Source: Mediterranea sp. An20 | GTDB lineage: Bacteria > Bacteroidota > Bacteroidia > Bacteroidales > Bacteroidaceae | Direction of reading: 5' to 3' | DNA: 64,000 nt | Assembly (NCBI RefSeq): GCF_002160055.1 | Contig: NZ_NFJV01000002.1 | Coordinates: 1 to 64,000, forward strand | Program-made: the position numbers and the translations under genes | Part shown: positions 52,906 to 63,258 of the stretch, piece by piece | Position numbering within the stretch: position 1 is the first letter of the stretch | Layout of the letters: every line of letters starts with the position of its first letter | The notes under the pieces: model-generated | The model's input: only the letters and a program-made list of their open reading frames with translations | The model's database searches: none | What the model was told of the DNA's origin: nothing

Positions 52906-53646
52906 CTAAACCCCGGCGGTATCTGTTTCCCGCACAATATCCTCCCACGCGTCGCATAAAGCCTGCATGGACGGGAACAGCAGGTCGGCTCCGGCGTTGA
53001 GCAGCGTTTGTCCGTCCAGCGGACCCGTGTTGGCAGCTATGGTGAAGATACCTGCCGCGTGTCCGGCCTGTACGCCGATGGGTGCGTTTTCCACTACGAA
53101 AGCTTCATTGGCGCGGACGCCTGCCTTCTGCAAGCCCATCAGGTAGGGTTCAGGGTCGGGTTTGCCGTGTTTCACGTCGAATGCAGTCACCGTATGTCCG
53201 GGTGCGAAGATGCCGGGATATTGGCGGTCGAGGCGGTCGAGCAGCGTGTGCTGGCCCGAGCCGGTCACCAATACGGGGATAAGTCCGGCGGCTTTCACCT
53301 TGTCCAGCAATTCTCCGGCTCCGGGCATGGCGCTGGGCTCGGGGTAGCGGTTGAATACGTCACACTTCTCCCTGTAAATCTCCTGAATCAATTCCTCGGG
53401 GGCGTCTTTGCCGTATTGTCGCTGGTATACCAGGTTGACGGTGGCCTTGCCCGTGCGTCCTTCGTGCAGGAAGGCTTCTTCGCGGGTTAAGTCCAGGCCG
53501 TGTCGTTTCATCACTTGCGCCCAGGCATCGGCATGATAAGGCATGGAGTCGAACAGTATACCATCCATGTCGAAGAGGACGGCCTTGAGGCGGATGCACT
53601 GGTGACCGGAACGGATGAGGTAACGGTTGATAGCTTCTTTATACAT
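52906..53646 (-). CDS. HAD-superfamily phosphatase, beta-phosphoglucomutase-like
   Basis: A 246-residue HAD-IA protein from MYKEAINRYLIRS (start at 53646). Motif I is FDMDGILFDSMPYHADAW, the cap domain follows (EAFLHEGRTGKATVNLVY), motif II is PVLVTGSGQHTLLDRL, motif III is HGKPDPEPYLMGL and motif IV is FVVENAPIGVQAGHAAGIF. The DMDG(I/V)LFDSMP..H pattern is typical of beta-phosphoglucomutase and related sugar-phosphate phosphatases. Motif IV has EN rather than ED, an acceptable variant in this group. A -7 element TAATTTTG lies at 53668-53675. Confidence 0.9.
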   Translation of the reverse strand: MYKEAINRYLIRSGHQCIRLKAVLFDMDGILFDSMPYHADAWAQVMKRHGLDLTREEAFLHEGRTGKATVNLVYQRQYGKDAPEELIQEIYREKCDVFNRYPEPSAMPGAGELLDKVKAAGLIPVLVTGSGQHTLLDRLDRQYPGIFAPGHTVTAFDVKHGKPDPEPYLMGLQKAGVRANEAFVVENAPIGVQAGHAAGIFTIAANTGPLDGQTLLNAGADLLFPSMQALCDAWEDIVRETDTAGV

Positions 53647-53687
53647 AAACTCGTATCGTTTTGGGCGCAAAATTATGAAAAAAATGC

Positions 53688-53722
53688 GAAACGGACCCCT
53701 TCTTGCCGAAGTGTCCGTTTCC
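53688..53722 (-). terminator. Terminator downstream of the propeller lipoprotein gene
   Basis: On the minus strand GAAACGGAC pairs with GTCCGTTTC, and the stem is followed by GCATTTTTTTC. The inner ACTTCGG/CAAGAAG part may extend it. It lies about 270 bp after the lipoprotein stop codon. Confidence 0.65.
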
Positions 53723-53803
53723 GATAAGGGCAGATTCGCTCTTGTGGCATAGGCAGTTCGCCTTGGGGGCTGCTTTTGTGTTTTTCCCTCTTTGCTTCAT
53801 CCG

Positions 53804-53847
53804 TATAAGAAGCGTGCTTCGGAGCCCTTTGCTCCCGGCTTCTTATA
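53804..53847. repeat. 44-nt hairpin TATAAGAAGC...GCTTCTTATA
   Basis: A perfect 10-bp stem (53804-53813 with 53838-53847) encloses an inner GGAGC/GCTCC stem. Related TATAAG words cluster at about 28583-28640 and 59630-59665. It may be a small RNA terminator or a mobile palindrome. Confidence 0.7.
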
Positions 53848-53991
53848 TATAGGCAATTTCCTGCTTAGATATAACGCAAGAGACCGCCTGCTTCGGCTTT
53901 CAGAATTGCCGTGGCTGTAAACGAGGGTAAATGGACCGACAAAGCGGGTAATCCGTTGCATTCCGGATACCGGGTCCTGCCTGAGCAACTG

Positions 53992-55113
53992 TTATTCCGG
54001 CAAATCATACACAACGAACGGGTCGTCGTAGTAATAAGCCGTCAGTATCAGGCGCGAGGCGTCGCGCGATACGATGGCGTTGATGCTGAAGTCTTTTATT
54101 TTGAAGCGGCGTATAGGATTCCCGTTCCAGTCGTATTGCTCCACCCACATGAAGTATTTCTTATCCTTGCCTACATCGTAGGGCACCTGTCCGGAGTAGG
54201 TCAGGAACACATAGTCGCGGGTAGGCAACACCTGCATGTAATGGGTCATGTTGGCATCCAGTCCGTCCACTTTGTGCATCGTGCCTTCGTCGAACCCCGA
54301 CTTCTGGAAGTTGAGGATGCGCACCTGCCGGGCTTCCAGGTCCATGAATTTGACTATCTTGGCGTATTTGTAGGCAAAGACCATGCGGTTGCGTTCGGCG
54401 TTGGTACCCAGTGCTCCGATGAAAGGCATGTTGCCCAAACTTTTCATCTGCAAGCTATGTATCTTGTGGCCCGGTGTGGAGTCGGACAAAGAGGCGCGGT
54501 AGAGCGTGCTTTTCAACTGATAGGTCACAGTGTCCCGACCTGAGGGGCAGGTGGTTTCCCTGTCCAGATAGGTAGATACGCCGCCGTCGTCGAACAGCCG
54601 TTTCAAGAAGTGCATGTTCAAGTCCTTATCCACGCCGTAGACTTTGCCGAGGTATTGGTCGGTCAGGTAACATACATACTGCGGGTCATCCGAAGGGAAG
54701 ACTACCGGAGAGTTAAATTCGTCCGGTCCGTTGCCCATTCGTCCGATGGTCTTCACATATTTGAACCCGGGCTGGGTGAATACATAGAACGGGGCATTCC
54801 AGCTGCTTAGTATCAACAGATTGTCGTTCAGTACCATGCGTGGTCCGGTGGGCTTGAAGATGAAGGTATCCGGCTCCACGATGTTCGTGCCCGTCAGTTC
54901 AATGTCTTTTCCGAACACCTTTTCATCGTCCAAAGTAAATTCGCCGGTCTCCAGCGGAGGCAGAGGAGCAGGAGAATCTGCAACCGTTTGGGCAAGGGCA
55001 GTAGTGTCGGACGGGGTGGAGGCTGCCTCCGGGTTGGTTGGCGCATTCTTTTTCCCGCTACACGCCATTAGCAGCCATGCAAGAAGAAGCAGGGAGAAAA
55101 ATATTTTGTGCAT
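53992..55113 (-). CDS. TolB-like six-bladed beta-propeller lipoprotein (BF3164 type)
   Basis: A 373-residue protein with a lipoprotein signal (MHKIFFSLLLLAWLLMAC, Cys at residue 18), a Pro/Ser/Thr-rich linker (about 20-55), and propeller blades such as NLLILSSWNAPFYVFTQPGFKYVKTIGRMGNGPDEF, the BF3164/6-bladed signature. The end reads YYYDDPFVVYDLPE. It probably binds a ligand at the envelope; no enzyme motif is seen. It is followed by the paired hairpins at 53804-53847 and 53688-53722, and preceded by the pgi terminator. Confidence 0.85.
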   Translation of the reverse strand: MHKIFFSLLLLAWLLMACSGKKNAPTNPEAASTPSDTTALAQTVADSPAPLPPLETGEFTLDDEKVFGKDIELTGTNIVEPDTFIFKPTGPRMVLNDNLLILSSWNAPFYVFTQPGFKYVKTIGRMGNGPDEFNSPVVFPSDDPQYVCYLTDQYLGKVYGVDKDLNMHFLKRLFDDGGVSTYLDRETTCPSGRDTVTYQLKSTLYRASLSDSTPGHKIHSLQMKSLGNMPFIGALGTNAERNRMVFAYKYAKIVKFMDLEARQVRILNFQKSGFDEGTMHKVDGLDANMTHYMQVLPTRDYVFLTYSGQVPYDVGKDKKYFMWVEQYDWNGNPIRRFKIKDFSINAIVSRDASRLILTAYYYDDPFVVYDLPE

Positions 55114-55141
55114 ACGGTATGTTTTTAAGGAGAGTAAAGAA

Positions 55142-55174
55142 GCATCAGGGCAGATATTCCATCCGTCCTGATGC
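55142..55174 (-). terminator. Terminator of pgi
   Basis: GCATCAGG (55142-55149) pairs with CCTGATGC (55167-55174) around a 17-nt loop, 31 bp after the pgi stop on the minus strand. The stem is followed by TTCTTTACT. Confidence 0.65.
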
Positions 55175-55205
55175 CTTGATTGTTGTAAAGCGTAAGAATT
55201 GTTTC

Positions 55206-56543
55206 TTAGAGTCTTGCTTGGATAGCTTTCGAGGCCTCTTCATAGCCCGGCTTGTTCAGCAGAGCGAACATGTTCTTCTTGTAGGCTTCCACGCCCGGCT
55301 GGTTGAAGGGATTCACACCCAGGATGTAGCCGCTGATGCCGCAAGCCTTCTCGAAGAAGTAAAGCAGACCGCCGATGCTTTCCTCGTTGAGGGCAGGGAT
55401 GGTGAGGCGCAGGTTGGGCACGCCACCGTCCACGTGGGCCAGTTGGGTACCAAGCTCAGCCATCTTGTTCACTTCGTCCACGCGCTTGCCAGCGAGGTAG
55501 TTCAGGCCGTCCAGATTCTCCTCGTCGGAGGGCACAAGCAGGTTGTGGTTGGCGTGTTCCACCGAGATGACCGTCTCGAAGATGGTGCGTTCGCCTTCCT
55601 GAATCCACTGTCCCATAGAGTGCAGGTCGGTAGAGAAGTCGACGGCTGCGGGGAAGATACCCTTGTTGTCTTTACCTTCCGACTCACCGTAGAGCTGTTT
55701 CCACCATTCGTTGACGTAGTGCAGTTTCGGGTTGAAGTTGACGAGGATTTCAATCTTTTTGCCGTTCTTGTAGAGTTCGTTGCGTGTGGCCGCATAGAGA
55801 GCAGCGGGGTTTTCAGCAAAGGGAACGTCCTTGCCACAAGCTTTCTCCATGGCTACGGCACCTGCCACCAGCTTCTCAATATCATATCCGGCTACGGCGA
55901 TAGGCAGCAGACCTACGGGAGTCAGCACCGAGAAACGTCCGCCCACGTTGTCGGGGATGATGAACGACTTATAACCTTCTTTGTCGGCAGTCAGACGGGC
56001 AGCCCCCTTCTTGGCATCGGTGATGGCAACGATTACCTTTTGAGCCATTTCCTTACCGCGCTGGTCTTCGCATTGTTTGCGCAACAGGCGGAATGCCAAA
56101 GCCGTTTCTGTAGTTGTGCCCGACTTGGAAATATTGATGACACCGAATTTCTTTCCTTTCAGATATTCGGTCAATTCATACAGGTAGTCTTCACCGATGT
56201 TGTGTCCGGCGTAGAGGATGACGGGGCTGTCCTTCTTTTCCTGCAACCAGGCAAAGCTGTTGGACAACGCTTCGATGACAGCGCGGGCCCCCAGGTAGCT
56301 TCCGCCGATACCTGCCACGACTACCACGTCGCAGTTCTCGCGCAGCACTTGTGCCGTGGCTTTCAGGTCATTCAGGTGTTCCTGCGTGATGGAAGAGGGG
56401 AGATGGAGCCAGCCCAGGAAGTCGTTGCCTTCGCCGGTGCCGTTTTCCAGCATTTCTTGTGCTTCTTGCACTTTCTTTTCATACGCATTCACATTTTCCT
56501 TGGAGATGAATCCAAAGGTTTTCTCAACGTTTAAAGTAATCAT
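55206..56543 (-). CDS. pgi: Glucose-6-phosphate isomerase
   Basis: A 445-residue protein from [19 protein letters not shown] (start at 56543; the long upstream extension is not conserved). It is of the short bacterial type, near 450 residues. SIS-domain motifs are visible: [39 protein letters not shown] and [14 protein letters not shown], with the catalytic Glu and His around [10 protein letters not shown] and [12 protein letters not shown]. It interconverts glucose-6-P and fructose-6-P. It follows gpsA by 152 bp, and a terminator follows it. Confidence 0.95.
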   Translation of the reverse strand: MITLNVEKTFGFISKENVNAYEKKVQEAQEMLENGTGEGNDFLGWLHLPSSITQEHLNDLKATAQVLRENCDVVVVAGIGGSYLGARAVIEALSNSFAWLQEKKDSPVILYAGHNIGEDYLYELTEYLKGKKFGVINISKSGTTTETALAFRLLRKQCEDQRGKEMAQKVIVAITDAKKGAARLTADKEGYKSFIIPDNVGGRFSVLTPVGLLPIAVAGYDIEKLVAGAVAMEKACGKDVPFAENPAALYAATRNELYKNGKKIEILVNFNPKLHYVNEWWKQLYGESEGKDNKGIFPAAVDFSTDLHSMGQWIQEGERTIFETVISVEHANHNLLVPSDEENLDGLNYLAGKRVDEVNKMAELGTQLAHVDGGVPNLRLTIPALNEESIGGLLYFFEKACGISGYILGVNPFNQPGVEAYKKNMFALLNKPGYEEASKAIQARL

Positions 56544-56695
56544 AGTTCTGATGTTTTTAAAGAGACCTCTTTCCTTCTTCCCGTGCGGGGAAAAGTCGGA
56601 GACCGCTTGGTTATACCTTATTATATATTCCTCTTTCTTTCCATCATCCCATAGTTCCTTCCCCTTCGGTGAGAATACCCGGAAGAAAGAACATT

Positions 56696-57691
56696 TCACC
56701 GGAATGAATCTGTCAGCAACTTAATCTCTATGGTGGGCGCAATGCGTTCGTAGAGGATGTTGTAGACAGCATCAAGTATCGGCATGTTCACGTGGTAGTG
56801 CCTGTTTATTTCTTTGATGCATTTAGTTCCGTAATAACCTTCTGCAATCATTTCCATTTCAATCTGTGCGCTCTTCACAGAATAGCCTTTTCCTATCATG
56901 GTACCGAAAGCGCGGTTGCGACTGAAGTTGGAGTAGCCCGTCACCAACAGGTCGCCCAGGTAGGCCGAGTCGTAGACATTACGGTCGAGCGGGTGGATGG
57001 TGGTCAGGAATCGGCTCATTTCCTGCACGGCATTCGACATGAGCACGGCCTGAAAGTTATCTCCATACTTCAGTCCGTTGCAGATGCCAGCAGCAATGGC
57101 ATAGACATTTTTCAGTACCGAACCGTATTCTATGCCTGCCACATCATTGCTTACCGAGGTCTTGATGTACGAGCTGGCGAAGCGTTCGGCCACAATTTGT
57201 GCCTTGGCGGTGTCCGGGCAGGCGATGGTGAGATAAGACAGACGCTCCAATGCTACCTCTTCCGCGTGGCAAGGCCCTGCTATGACAGCGATGTTTTCTG
57301 GCGGCACGTTATATTCTTTCGTGAAATATTCGGATACAATCAGGTTATCGTCCGGCACGATGCCTTTGATAGCCGTGATGATAAACTTGTCTTTTATCTT
57401 GGTCTTCAGCTTCTTCAGATGCGACTTGAGATAAGGCGAAGGCGTGACGAATATCAGCGTATCTGCATCTTTCACGATGTCGTTGATGTTAGAGCTGAAG
57501 TTGATTCGTTTCAGGTCGAACTTGACGCTCGTCAGATAGGCGGGGTTATGGCCCAGACGTTTGAAGTCGGCAATGCGGTCGTCGCGCCGCATATACCAGT
57601 CAATCGTCTCGGCCTTAGTGAGGGCTATTTTGGCGATGGCTGTGGCCCAGCTTCCTCCACCCATGACGGCTATCTTTCCCGGCAGTTTCAT
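56696..57691 (-). CDS. gpsA: NAD(P)-dependent glycerol-3-phosphate dehydrogenase
   Basis: A 331-residue protein: the nucleotide-binding motif [18 protein letters not shown], the [17 protein letters not shown] segment, [19 protein letters not shown], and the substrate/catalytic part [37 protein letters not shown] (catalytic Lys) and [13 protein letters not shown]. It makes sn-glycerol-3-phosphate for phospholipids. GHNPAYL replaces the usual N-P-x-YLP context slightly but is compatible with the Bacteroidetes form. Its ATG overlaps the lysS stop by 4 bp. Confidence 0.95.
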   Translation of the reverse strand: MKLPGKIAVMGGGSWATAIAKIALTKAETIDWYMRRDDRIADFKRLGHNPAYLTSVKFDLKRINFSSNINDIVKDADTLIFVTPSPYLKSHLKKLKTKIKDKFIITAIKGIVPDDNLIVSEYFTKEYNVPPENIAVIAGPCHAEEVALERLSYLTIACPDTAKAQIVAERFASSYIKTSVSNDVAGIEYGSVLKNVYAIAAGICNGLKYGDNFQAVLMSNAVQEMSRFLTTIHPLDRNVYDSAYLGDLLVTGYSNFSRNRAFGTMIGKGYSVKSAQIEMEMIAEGYYGTKCIKEINRHYHVNMPILDAVYNILYERIAPTIEIKLLTDSFR

Positions 57692-59424
57692 TTTTCTATC
57701 TTTTCAATCCAGGCCTGCACGTCGGCTACGGTCGGATTGGTCAGTTCCAGCTTGTATTTCTTATTGAGGCCGCAAATGTCCATGTGGAGTTTCTGCGGGT
57801 TGACATCCTTCATGTCGCTCACCAGGTTGTATCCGGCTTTCTGGATGACGGGCACCCAGTCGGCGGGGATTCCCAGTTCGGTGTACTTGGCGGGCGCGTC
57901 TTTGGGCGTTACCTTCTCCGGGCGCATTTGCGGGAAGAAGAGAACTTCCTGGATGAAAGGCTTGCCCGTCATCAGCATGGTGAGTCGGTCGATACCGATG
58001 CCGATGCCCGATGTGGGCGGCATGCCGTATTGCAGAGCTTTGAGGAAGTCCTGGTCGATGAACATGGCCTCGTCGTCTCCCTTTTCGCTCAGCCGGAGTT
58101 GCTCCTTGAAACGTTCCTCCTGGTCCAGCGGGTCGTTCAGTTCGCTGTAGGCGTTGGCCAGTTCCTTGCCGTTCACCATCAGCTCGAAGCGTTCGGTCAG
58201 ACCGGGTTTGCTGCGGTGCATTTTGGTGAGGGGCGACATTTCCACGGGATAGTCGGTAATGAAAGTAGGCTGTATGAAGGTGCCTTCGCAGAACTCGCCG
58301 AATATTTCGTCGATTAGCTTGCCTTTGCCCATGGTGTCATCAATCTCCATGTTCAGTTCCTTGCAGATGGCCCGGATTTCGTCTTCGGTTTTTCCTTCCA
58401 GGTCGTAGCCTGTCTTCTCCTTGATGGCCTCCAAGATGGGCAGACGGCGGAAAGGAGCCCTGAAGCTGATGGTCTTGCCGTCGATAACCGTTTCCGGGCA
58501 ACCGTTTACGGCGGTGCAGATGCGTTCCAGCAGTTTTTCGGTGAAGCCCATCATCCAGTTGTAGTCTTTGTACTGTACGTACAGCTCCATGCAGGTGAAC
58601 TCCGGGTTGTGGTTTTTGTCCATGCCCTCGTTGCGGAAGTTCTTGCCAATCTCGTAGACACCCTCAAAGCCTCCCACGATAAGCCGCTTCAGGTAAAGCT
58701 CGGTGGCAATGCGCAGGTAGAGGTCGATGTCCAGCGAGTTGTGGTGAGTGATGAAAGGCCGTGCACTGGCACCGCCGGGGATAGACTGCAGGATAGGCGT
58801 TTCTACCTCGGTGTAGCCTGCCTCGTCGAGTACGGCACGCATGGTGCTGATGATTTTGGCACGCTTCAGGAAAGTATCCTTGACGCCATCGTTCACGATG
58901 AGGTCTACGTAGCGTTGGCGGTAGCGCAGTTCGGGGTCTTCAAACGAGTCGTAGGCCACTCCGTCCTTGTACTTCACGATGGGCAGCGGGCGCAGGCTCT
59001 TGGCAAGTACGGTGAGCTTCTTGGCGTGCACGCTGATTTCGCCCGTCTGCGTGCGGAACACGAAGCCCTCGATGCCTACAAAGTCGCCCAGGTCGAGCAG
59101 ACGTTTGAAGACAACATTGTACATATCTTTGTTTTCGTCGGGGCAGATGTCATCGCGGGTGATATACACCTGGATGCGTCCTTTCGAGTCTTGTAATTCG
59201 ATGAACGAGGCTTTCCCCATGACGCGCCGGCTCATGATGCGTCCCGCAATGGACACCTCGCGCGGTTCGGCATCGTCTTTAAATTCCGATTTGATGCCGT
59301 TCGAGAAAGCATTGGTTACATACTCTGCGGCGGGATAAGGTTCAATGCCCATGGCCCGCAGTTCATTCAGGCTGTTGCGCCGGATGATTTCTTGTTCGCT
59401 CAGTTCTAATACGTTCAGATTCAT
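57688..59424 (-). CDS. lysS: Lysyl-tRNA synthetase, class II
   Basis: A 578-residue protein starting [23 protein letters not shown] (start at 59424). An OB-fold anticodon-binding domain (about 60-165: [32 protein letters not shown]) precedes the class II catalytic core. Motif 1 lies near [28 protein letters not shown], motif 2 is [20 protein letters not shown], and motif 3 is [21 protein letters not shown]. Family members have 500-580 residues. A C-terminal extension of about 70 residues ([22 protein letters not shown] onwards) is typical of Bacteroidetes. A TACTTTTG -7-like element lies 26 bp upstream. Confidence 0.96.
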   Translation of the reverse strand: MNLNVLELSEQEIIRRNSLNELRAMGIEPYPAAEYVTNAFSNGIKSEFKDDAEPREVSIAGRIMSRRVMGKASFIELQDSKGRIQVYITRDDICPDENKDMYNVVFKRLLDLGDFVGIEGFVFRTQTGEISVHAKKLTVLAKSLRPLPIVKYKDGVAYDSFEDPELRYRQRYVDLIVNDGVKDTFLKRAKIISTMRAVLDEAGYTEVETPILQSIPGGASARPFITHHNSLDIDLYLRIATELYLKRLIVGGFEGVYEIGKNFRNEGMDKNHNPEFTCMELYVQYKDYNWMMGFTEKLLERICTAVNGCPETVIDGKTISFRAPFRRLPILEAIKEKTGYDLEGKTEDEIRAICKELNMEIDDTMGKGKLIDEIFGEFCEGTFIQPTFITDYPVEMSPLTKMHRSKPGLTERFELMVNGKELANAYSELNDPLDQEERFKEQLRLSEKGDDEAMFIDQDFLKALQYGMPPTSGIGIGIDRLTMLMTGKPFIQEVLFFPQMRPEKVTPKDAPAKYTELGIPADWVPVIQKAGYNLVSDMKDVNPQKLHMDICGLNKKYKLELTNPTVADVQAWIEKIEK

Positions 59425-60033
59425 TTCGCAATAATTCATCAATTTGGCTACAAAAGTACGAAACTTTTTTTATTTCCGCGAGTTTTTTGCTGATTTGTAG
59501 CAGAGGAGCCAAAGCCTTTTTTGCGGGGGGATGGTTGAGTCTGCCGTGGCGCGAACCCTGTCCGGTCCTGCCGCTAAAGCCGGTGCGCTTTGTCTGCCGC
59601 CTTGTAGGCTATAGGAAGCAAATTTCCGAGGTATAAGGACTGTGCTTGTGAGGTATAAGCACCGACGTTCTAAGGTGTGGCGCGCAACCTCTTGTCAATC
59701 AGGTGGATGTCCGTTAGCGCCAAGCGGGTGGAAGATGTGGCTAAGTTGGTTGGTGCAGGCTTGTAAAGGGAAGCGTCTCTGCCTCTGTCCAACCGGAAAT
59801 TTGCCTTTCCTCCTTCCGTAAGTTATGTGGGGGCAAGTATATGGGGATAAACAGTAATCGGATGCCTTGTTATTTTGTTGTTTATCAGCAATGTAGATGG
59901 TGTATTTCCCCGCTTTTCCATCGGTTGGCGGGAACGTGCCGGAAAAACGATTCTCCGAGCATCTAAAATACATTTTGTCACTTGGCAGATTATTCTTATT
60001 TTTGCATCCGTCTTTATCAATTCAGATGATTCA
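59425..60033. other. 609-bp intergenic region between divergent lysS and ftsK
   Basis: It contains the lysS -7-like box (59451-59458, minus strand), two GAGGTATAAG words about 30 bp apart (59629-59668, GAGGTATAAGGAC and GAGGTATAAGCAC), and the ftsK promoter at 59974-60004. The rest is unremarkable; frames on either strand look spurious. Confidence 0.55.
59974..60004 (+). promoter_or_regulatory. Promoter of ftsK
   Basis: TTTG (59974-59977), a 19-bp spacer and TATTTTTG (59997-60004) match the Bacteroides consensus completely. The ftsK ATG lies 29 bp downstream. Confidence 0.7.
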
Positions 60034-62535
60034 ATGAACAAGAAAGATACAAACCAAGACAAAACGCCGCGGCTTTCATTCTTCGGCAAGCTGGCGGCGA
60101 TATATCGCAACGAGACAGCCCGCTTTATCGTCGGGTTGATGCTTATTCTCTTTTCCGGCTATCTGCTGCTGGCTTTCACGTCATTTTTCTTCACGGGAGC
60201 AGCCGACCAGAGCATCATAGACAATGCTACAGCCGAGGAGCTCGCCTCGGTGCACAACGGCGTGAGAAACTATGCCGGTTCGCGGGGCGCGCAATTGGCG
60301 AGCTATCTCATCAACGGCTGCTTTGGTGTGGCTGCCGTTTTCATTGTCGTCTTCCTCGTGGTGGCGGGGCTGAAGCTGATGAAGGTCCGTCCCGTGCGCC
60401 TGTGGCGCTGGTTCGTGGGCTGCACGGTGCTGCTGGTGTGGTTCTCGGTATTCTTCGGGTTTGCCTTCCGCCATTTGTATCAGGATTCGTTTATCTATCT
60501 GGGTGGCCTGCACGGTTATAACGTGGGCAATTGGCTTTCTTCGCAAGTGGGCGACGTGGGCGTGTGGATGATTCTGCTGCTTACCGCAGTTTGCATAGCT
60601 GCCTACTTCAGTAGCCGGGCTATCAGTTGGCTGCGCGGACTTTGCTCGCCCAGAGGTTGGAAACGGAAGGAGAATCCGGTGCCTGTCATGGGCGAAGTGC
60701 CGGAGGAGTTCAGCACCTCTTGGGGAGTCAAGAAGGATAAGAAACGTGAGAAAAAAGACGGAACGACCGATGAGCCGGTGGCGGTGGAAGGAGAAGAACC
60801 TGCTGCCGATGGAAAGGCCGAAGGGACGGCTGCAACGGAAATCTCTCTGGAGGTAGGCAATCCGGTCCCGTCATCTGCTTCGCTTGCCAAAGGGGACGAT
60901 GTGGCGATGGATATTGAAGTGCCTAAACCGGAAGAAGAAGCAACGCTGACACATGCCCCGGCCACGGCCCCTTCTGCTCCGGCGTTTGATGTAGAAGCGA
61001 GAGAAGACGAATATGCCTCCGATTTGCAAGAACCCTACAATCCCCGTCTCGACTTGGAGAATTACCATTTCCCTACGCTCGACTTGCTGAAGCATTTCGA
61101 CGACTCTGAGCCGGTGGTGAACATGGACGAGCAGAATGCCAATAAAGACGAGATTGTGAATACGTTGCGTAGCTTCGGCATCGAGATAAACAGTATCAAG
61201 GCTACTGTAGGCCCTACGGTGACGCTTTATGAAATCACCCTGGAACGGGGCGTGCGCATCTCGCGTATCAAGGGACTGGAAAACGACATCGCCCTGAGCC
61301 TTGCCGCTCTGGGCATCCGTATCATCGCGCCTATTCCTGGCAAGGGAACCATTGGCATTGAGGTGCCCAATAAGAAACCGCGCATCGTGTCCGGACAAAG
61401 CATTATCGGAAGCAAGAAATTCCAGGAGTCCACTTACGAACTCCCTATCGCTCTGGGTAAAACCATTACCAATGAAGTCTTCATGGTAGATTTGGCCAAG
61501 ATGCCTCACATCCTTGTGGCGGGTGCTACGGGACAGGGTAAGTCCGTCGGCCTGAACGCCATTATTACTTCTTTGCTGTATAAGAAGCATCCGGCCGAAC
61601 TGAAGTTCGTGTTGGTAGACCCCAAGAAGGTGGAGTTCAGCATTTATTCCGTCATCGAACACCACTTCCTGGCCAAGTTGCCCACCGAGGCAGAGCCCAT
61701 CATTACCGATGTTACCAAGGTGGTGCAGACCCTCAACTCCATTTGCGTGGAGATGGATACGCGCTACGACCTGTTGAAGTTGGCCCATGTGCGCAATATC
61801 AAAGAGTATAACGAGAAGTTTATTAACCGTCGGCTCAATCCGGAGAAGGGGCATAAGTATATGCCTTATATCGTAGTGGTTATCGACGAGTTCGGCGACC
61901 TTATTATGACGGCAGGCAAGGACGTGGAACTGCCCATTGCCCGCATTGCCCAGTTGGCTCGCGCCGTGGGTATTCACATGATTATCGCTACGCAACGTCC
62001 TACGACGAACATCATTACGGGTACCATCAAGGCAAACTTCCCGGCACGCATTGCTTTCCGGGTGTCGTCTATGGTCGACTCACGTACCATCCTCGACCGA
62101 CCGGGTGCCAACCAACTCATTGGCAGGGGTGATATGCTCTTCTTGCAAGGGGCCGACCCCGTGCGTGTGCAGTGTGCCTTTATTGATACGCCCGAGGTGG
62201 CTAATATCACGGAGTATATCGCCCGCCAGCAGGGCTATCCCACTGCCTTCTTCCTGCCCGAAGTGGAAGACGAAAACGGAGGTGGCGGTCTGGATGATGT
62301 CGACATGGACCGACTGGATCCGTTGTTTAAGGATGCGGCCCGACTGATTGTCTCCAGCCAGCAGGGGTCTACTTCGCTCATACAGCGCAAGTTTTCTATC
62401 GGCTATAACCGCGCCGGCCGTATCATGGACCAGTTGGAAAAAGCCAACATCGTGGGACCGGCACAGGGTAGCAAGCCACGCGAAGTCTATTTCTCGGACA
62501 TCGTGATGCTGGAAGAACATCTGAAAAACTTCTGA
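60034..62535 (+). CDS. ftsK: FtsK/SpoIIIE-type DNA translocase
   Basis: An 833-residue protein from the ATG at 60034 (MNKKDTNQDKTPRLSFFG); the open frame upstream overlaps the promoter and is excluded. Four N-terminal transmembrane helices (about 28-215) lead to an acidic linker. The motor domain (about 350-765) has Walker A AGATGQGKSVGLNAII, VDPKKVEFSIY, Walker B YIVVVIDEFGDLIM and IIATQRPTTNIITGTIKANFPARIAFRV. A C-terminal winged helix gamma domain (about 770-833: STSLIQRKFSIGYNRAGRIMDQLE) reads polar chromosome sequences. It pumps chromosomal DNA at the division septum. lolA follows after 11 bp. Confidence 0.96.
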   Translation: MNKKDTNQDKTPRLSFFGKLAAIYRNETARFIVGLMLILFSGYLLLAFTSFFFTGAADQSIIDNATAEELASVHNGVRNYAGSRGAQLASYLINGCFGVAAVFIVVFLVVAGLKLMKVRPVRLWRWFVGCTVLLVWFSVFFGFAFRHLYQDSFIYLGGLHGYNVGNWLSSQVGDVGVWMILLLTAVCIAAYFSSRAISWLRGLCSPRGWKRKENPVPVMGEVPEEFSTSWGVKKDKKREKKDGTTDEPVAVEGEEPAADGKAEGTAATEISLEVGNPVPSSASLAKGDDVAMDIEVPKPEEEATLTHAPATAPSAPAFDVEAREDEYASDLQEPYNPRLDLENYHFPTLDLLKHFDDSEPVVNMDEQNANKDEIVNTLRSFGIEINSIKATVGPTVTLYEITLERGVRISRIKGLENDIALSLAALGIRIIAPIPGKGTIGIEVPNKKPRIVSGQSIIGSKKFQESTYELPIALGKTITNEVFMVDLAKMPHILVAGATGQGKSVGLNAIITSLLYKKHPAELKFVLVDPKKVEFSIYSVIEHHFLAKLPTEAEPIITDVTKVVQTLNSICVEMDTRYDLLKLAHVRNIKEYNEKFINRRLNPEKGHKYMPYIVVVIDEFGDLIMTAGKDVELPIARIAQLARAVGIHMIIATQRPTTNIITGTIKANFPARIAFRVSSMVDSRTILDRPGANQLIGRGDMLFLQGADPVRVQCAFIDTPEVANITEYIARQQGYPTAFFLPEVEDENGGGGLDDVDMDRLDPLFKDAARLIVSSQQGSTSLIQRKFSIGYNRAGRIMDQLEKANIVGPAQGSKPREVYFSDIVMLEEHLKNF

Positions 62536-62546
62536 AGCAGAAAGGT

Positions 62547-63179
62547 ATGATGAGGCTTTATACATATATACTAAGTGTGGTCCTGATGGCTGTTGCGGGT
62601 GCTGTTTCTGCTCAGAGTGGAGAAAGTGGGGCGCGTGAGGTCTTGGACCGTACGGCCGATGCTTTCTGCCGGGCTGGTGGCATACAGGCTTCGTTTCATG
62701 TCCGTTCGCCTGAGGGTTATTCGGAGGGTACCATCAGCCTGAAAGGCGAGAAGTTTGTGCTTCGGACGGAAGGAATGACCACGTGGTTCGACGGTCGTAC
62801 TCAGTGGACTTATTTGTCTTCGTCCGACGAGGTGAACATTGTTGAGCCAACACCCGAAGAGTTGCAGGGCATTAATCCTTACGCCTGGCTGTCGCTCTAT
62901 GACCAAGGTTTTCTTCTGAAGCAAAACCGGAATGCCGATGCCGGAGTTTATGAAATAGAGATGGTCGCCACTTCGCCCGAAGCTCAGATAGAGCGGCTGG
63001 TGATAAGCATAGATAAAGATAGTATGCGTCCTGTGCGTGTCAGTCTGACGTTGGCGGGGAACACAGAAGCCACGGTCATAAACGTCTACGATTATCATAC
63101 GGGACGCTCGTGGCCGGACAGCTTTTTTACATTCGACCGTAAGGCTTATCCGACGGCTGAAATCATAGACTTGCGGTGA
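62547..63179 (+). CDS. lolA: LolA-like outer-membrane lipoprotein carrier protein
   Basis: A 210-residue exported protein with signal peptide (MRLYTYILSVVLMAVAGAVSAQ). The LolA fold pattern is seen as AREVLDRTADAFCRAGGIQASFHV, GEKFVLRTEGMTTWFDGRTQWTY and INPYAWLSLYDQGFLLKQN, ending PSD-like FFTFDRKAYPTAEIIDLR. LolA ferries lipoproteins across the periplasm; the Bacteroidetes versions are diverged but conserved downstream of ftsK. An adjacent second ATG is possible as start. Confidence 0.85.
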   Translation: MMRLYTYILSVVLMAVAGAVSAQSGESGAREVLDRTADAFCRAGGIQASFHVRSPEGYSEGTISLKGEKFVLRTEGMTTWFDGRTQWTYLSSSDEVNIVEPTPEELQGINPYAWLSLYDQGFLLKQNRNADAGVYEIEMVATSPEAQIERLVISIDKDSMRPVRVSLTLAGNTEATVINVYDYHTGRSWPDSFFTFDRKAYPTAEIIDLR

Positions 63180-63258
63180 GGGCCGCAGTACGGTAAGTCA
63201 ACATGCCGGAGTCGTAAACCGGTGCAGATAGAGTTATTAACTTAAAGGAAAATATGCA

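Larger units (their letters stand above)
53647..53991. other. 345-bp intergenic region with two strong hairpins
   Basis: Between the propeller lipoprotein gene and the HAD gene, both on the minus strand. It contains a terminator at 53688-53722 and a 44-nt hairpin at 53804-53847, listed separately. The remainder shows no gene, though a GCATTCCGGATACCGGG segment just downstream of the lipoprotein stop could be transcribed. Confidence 0.55.
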
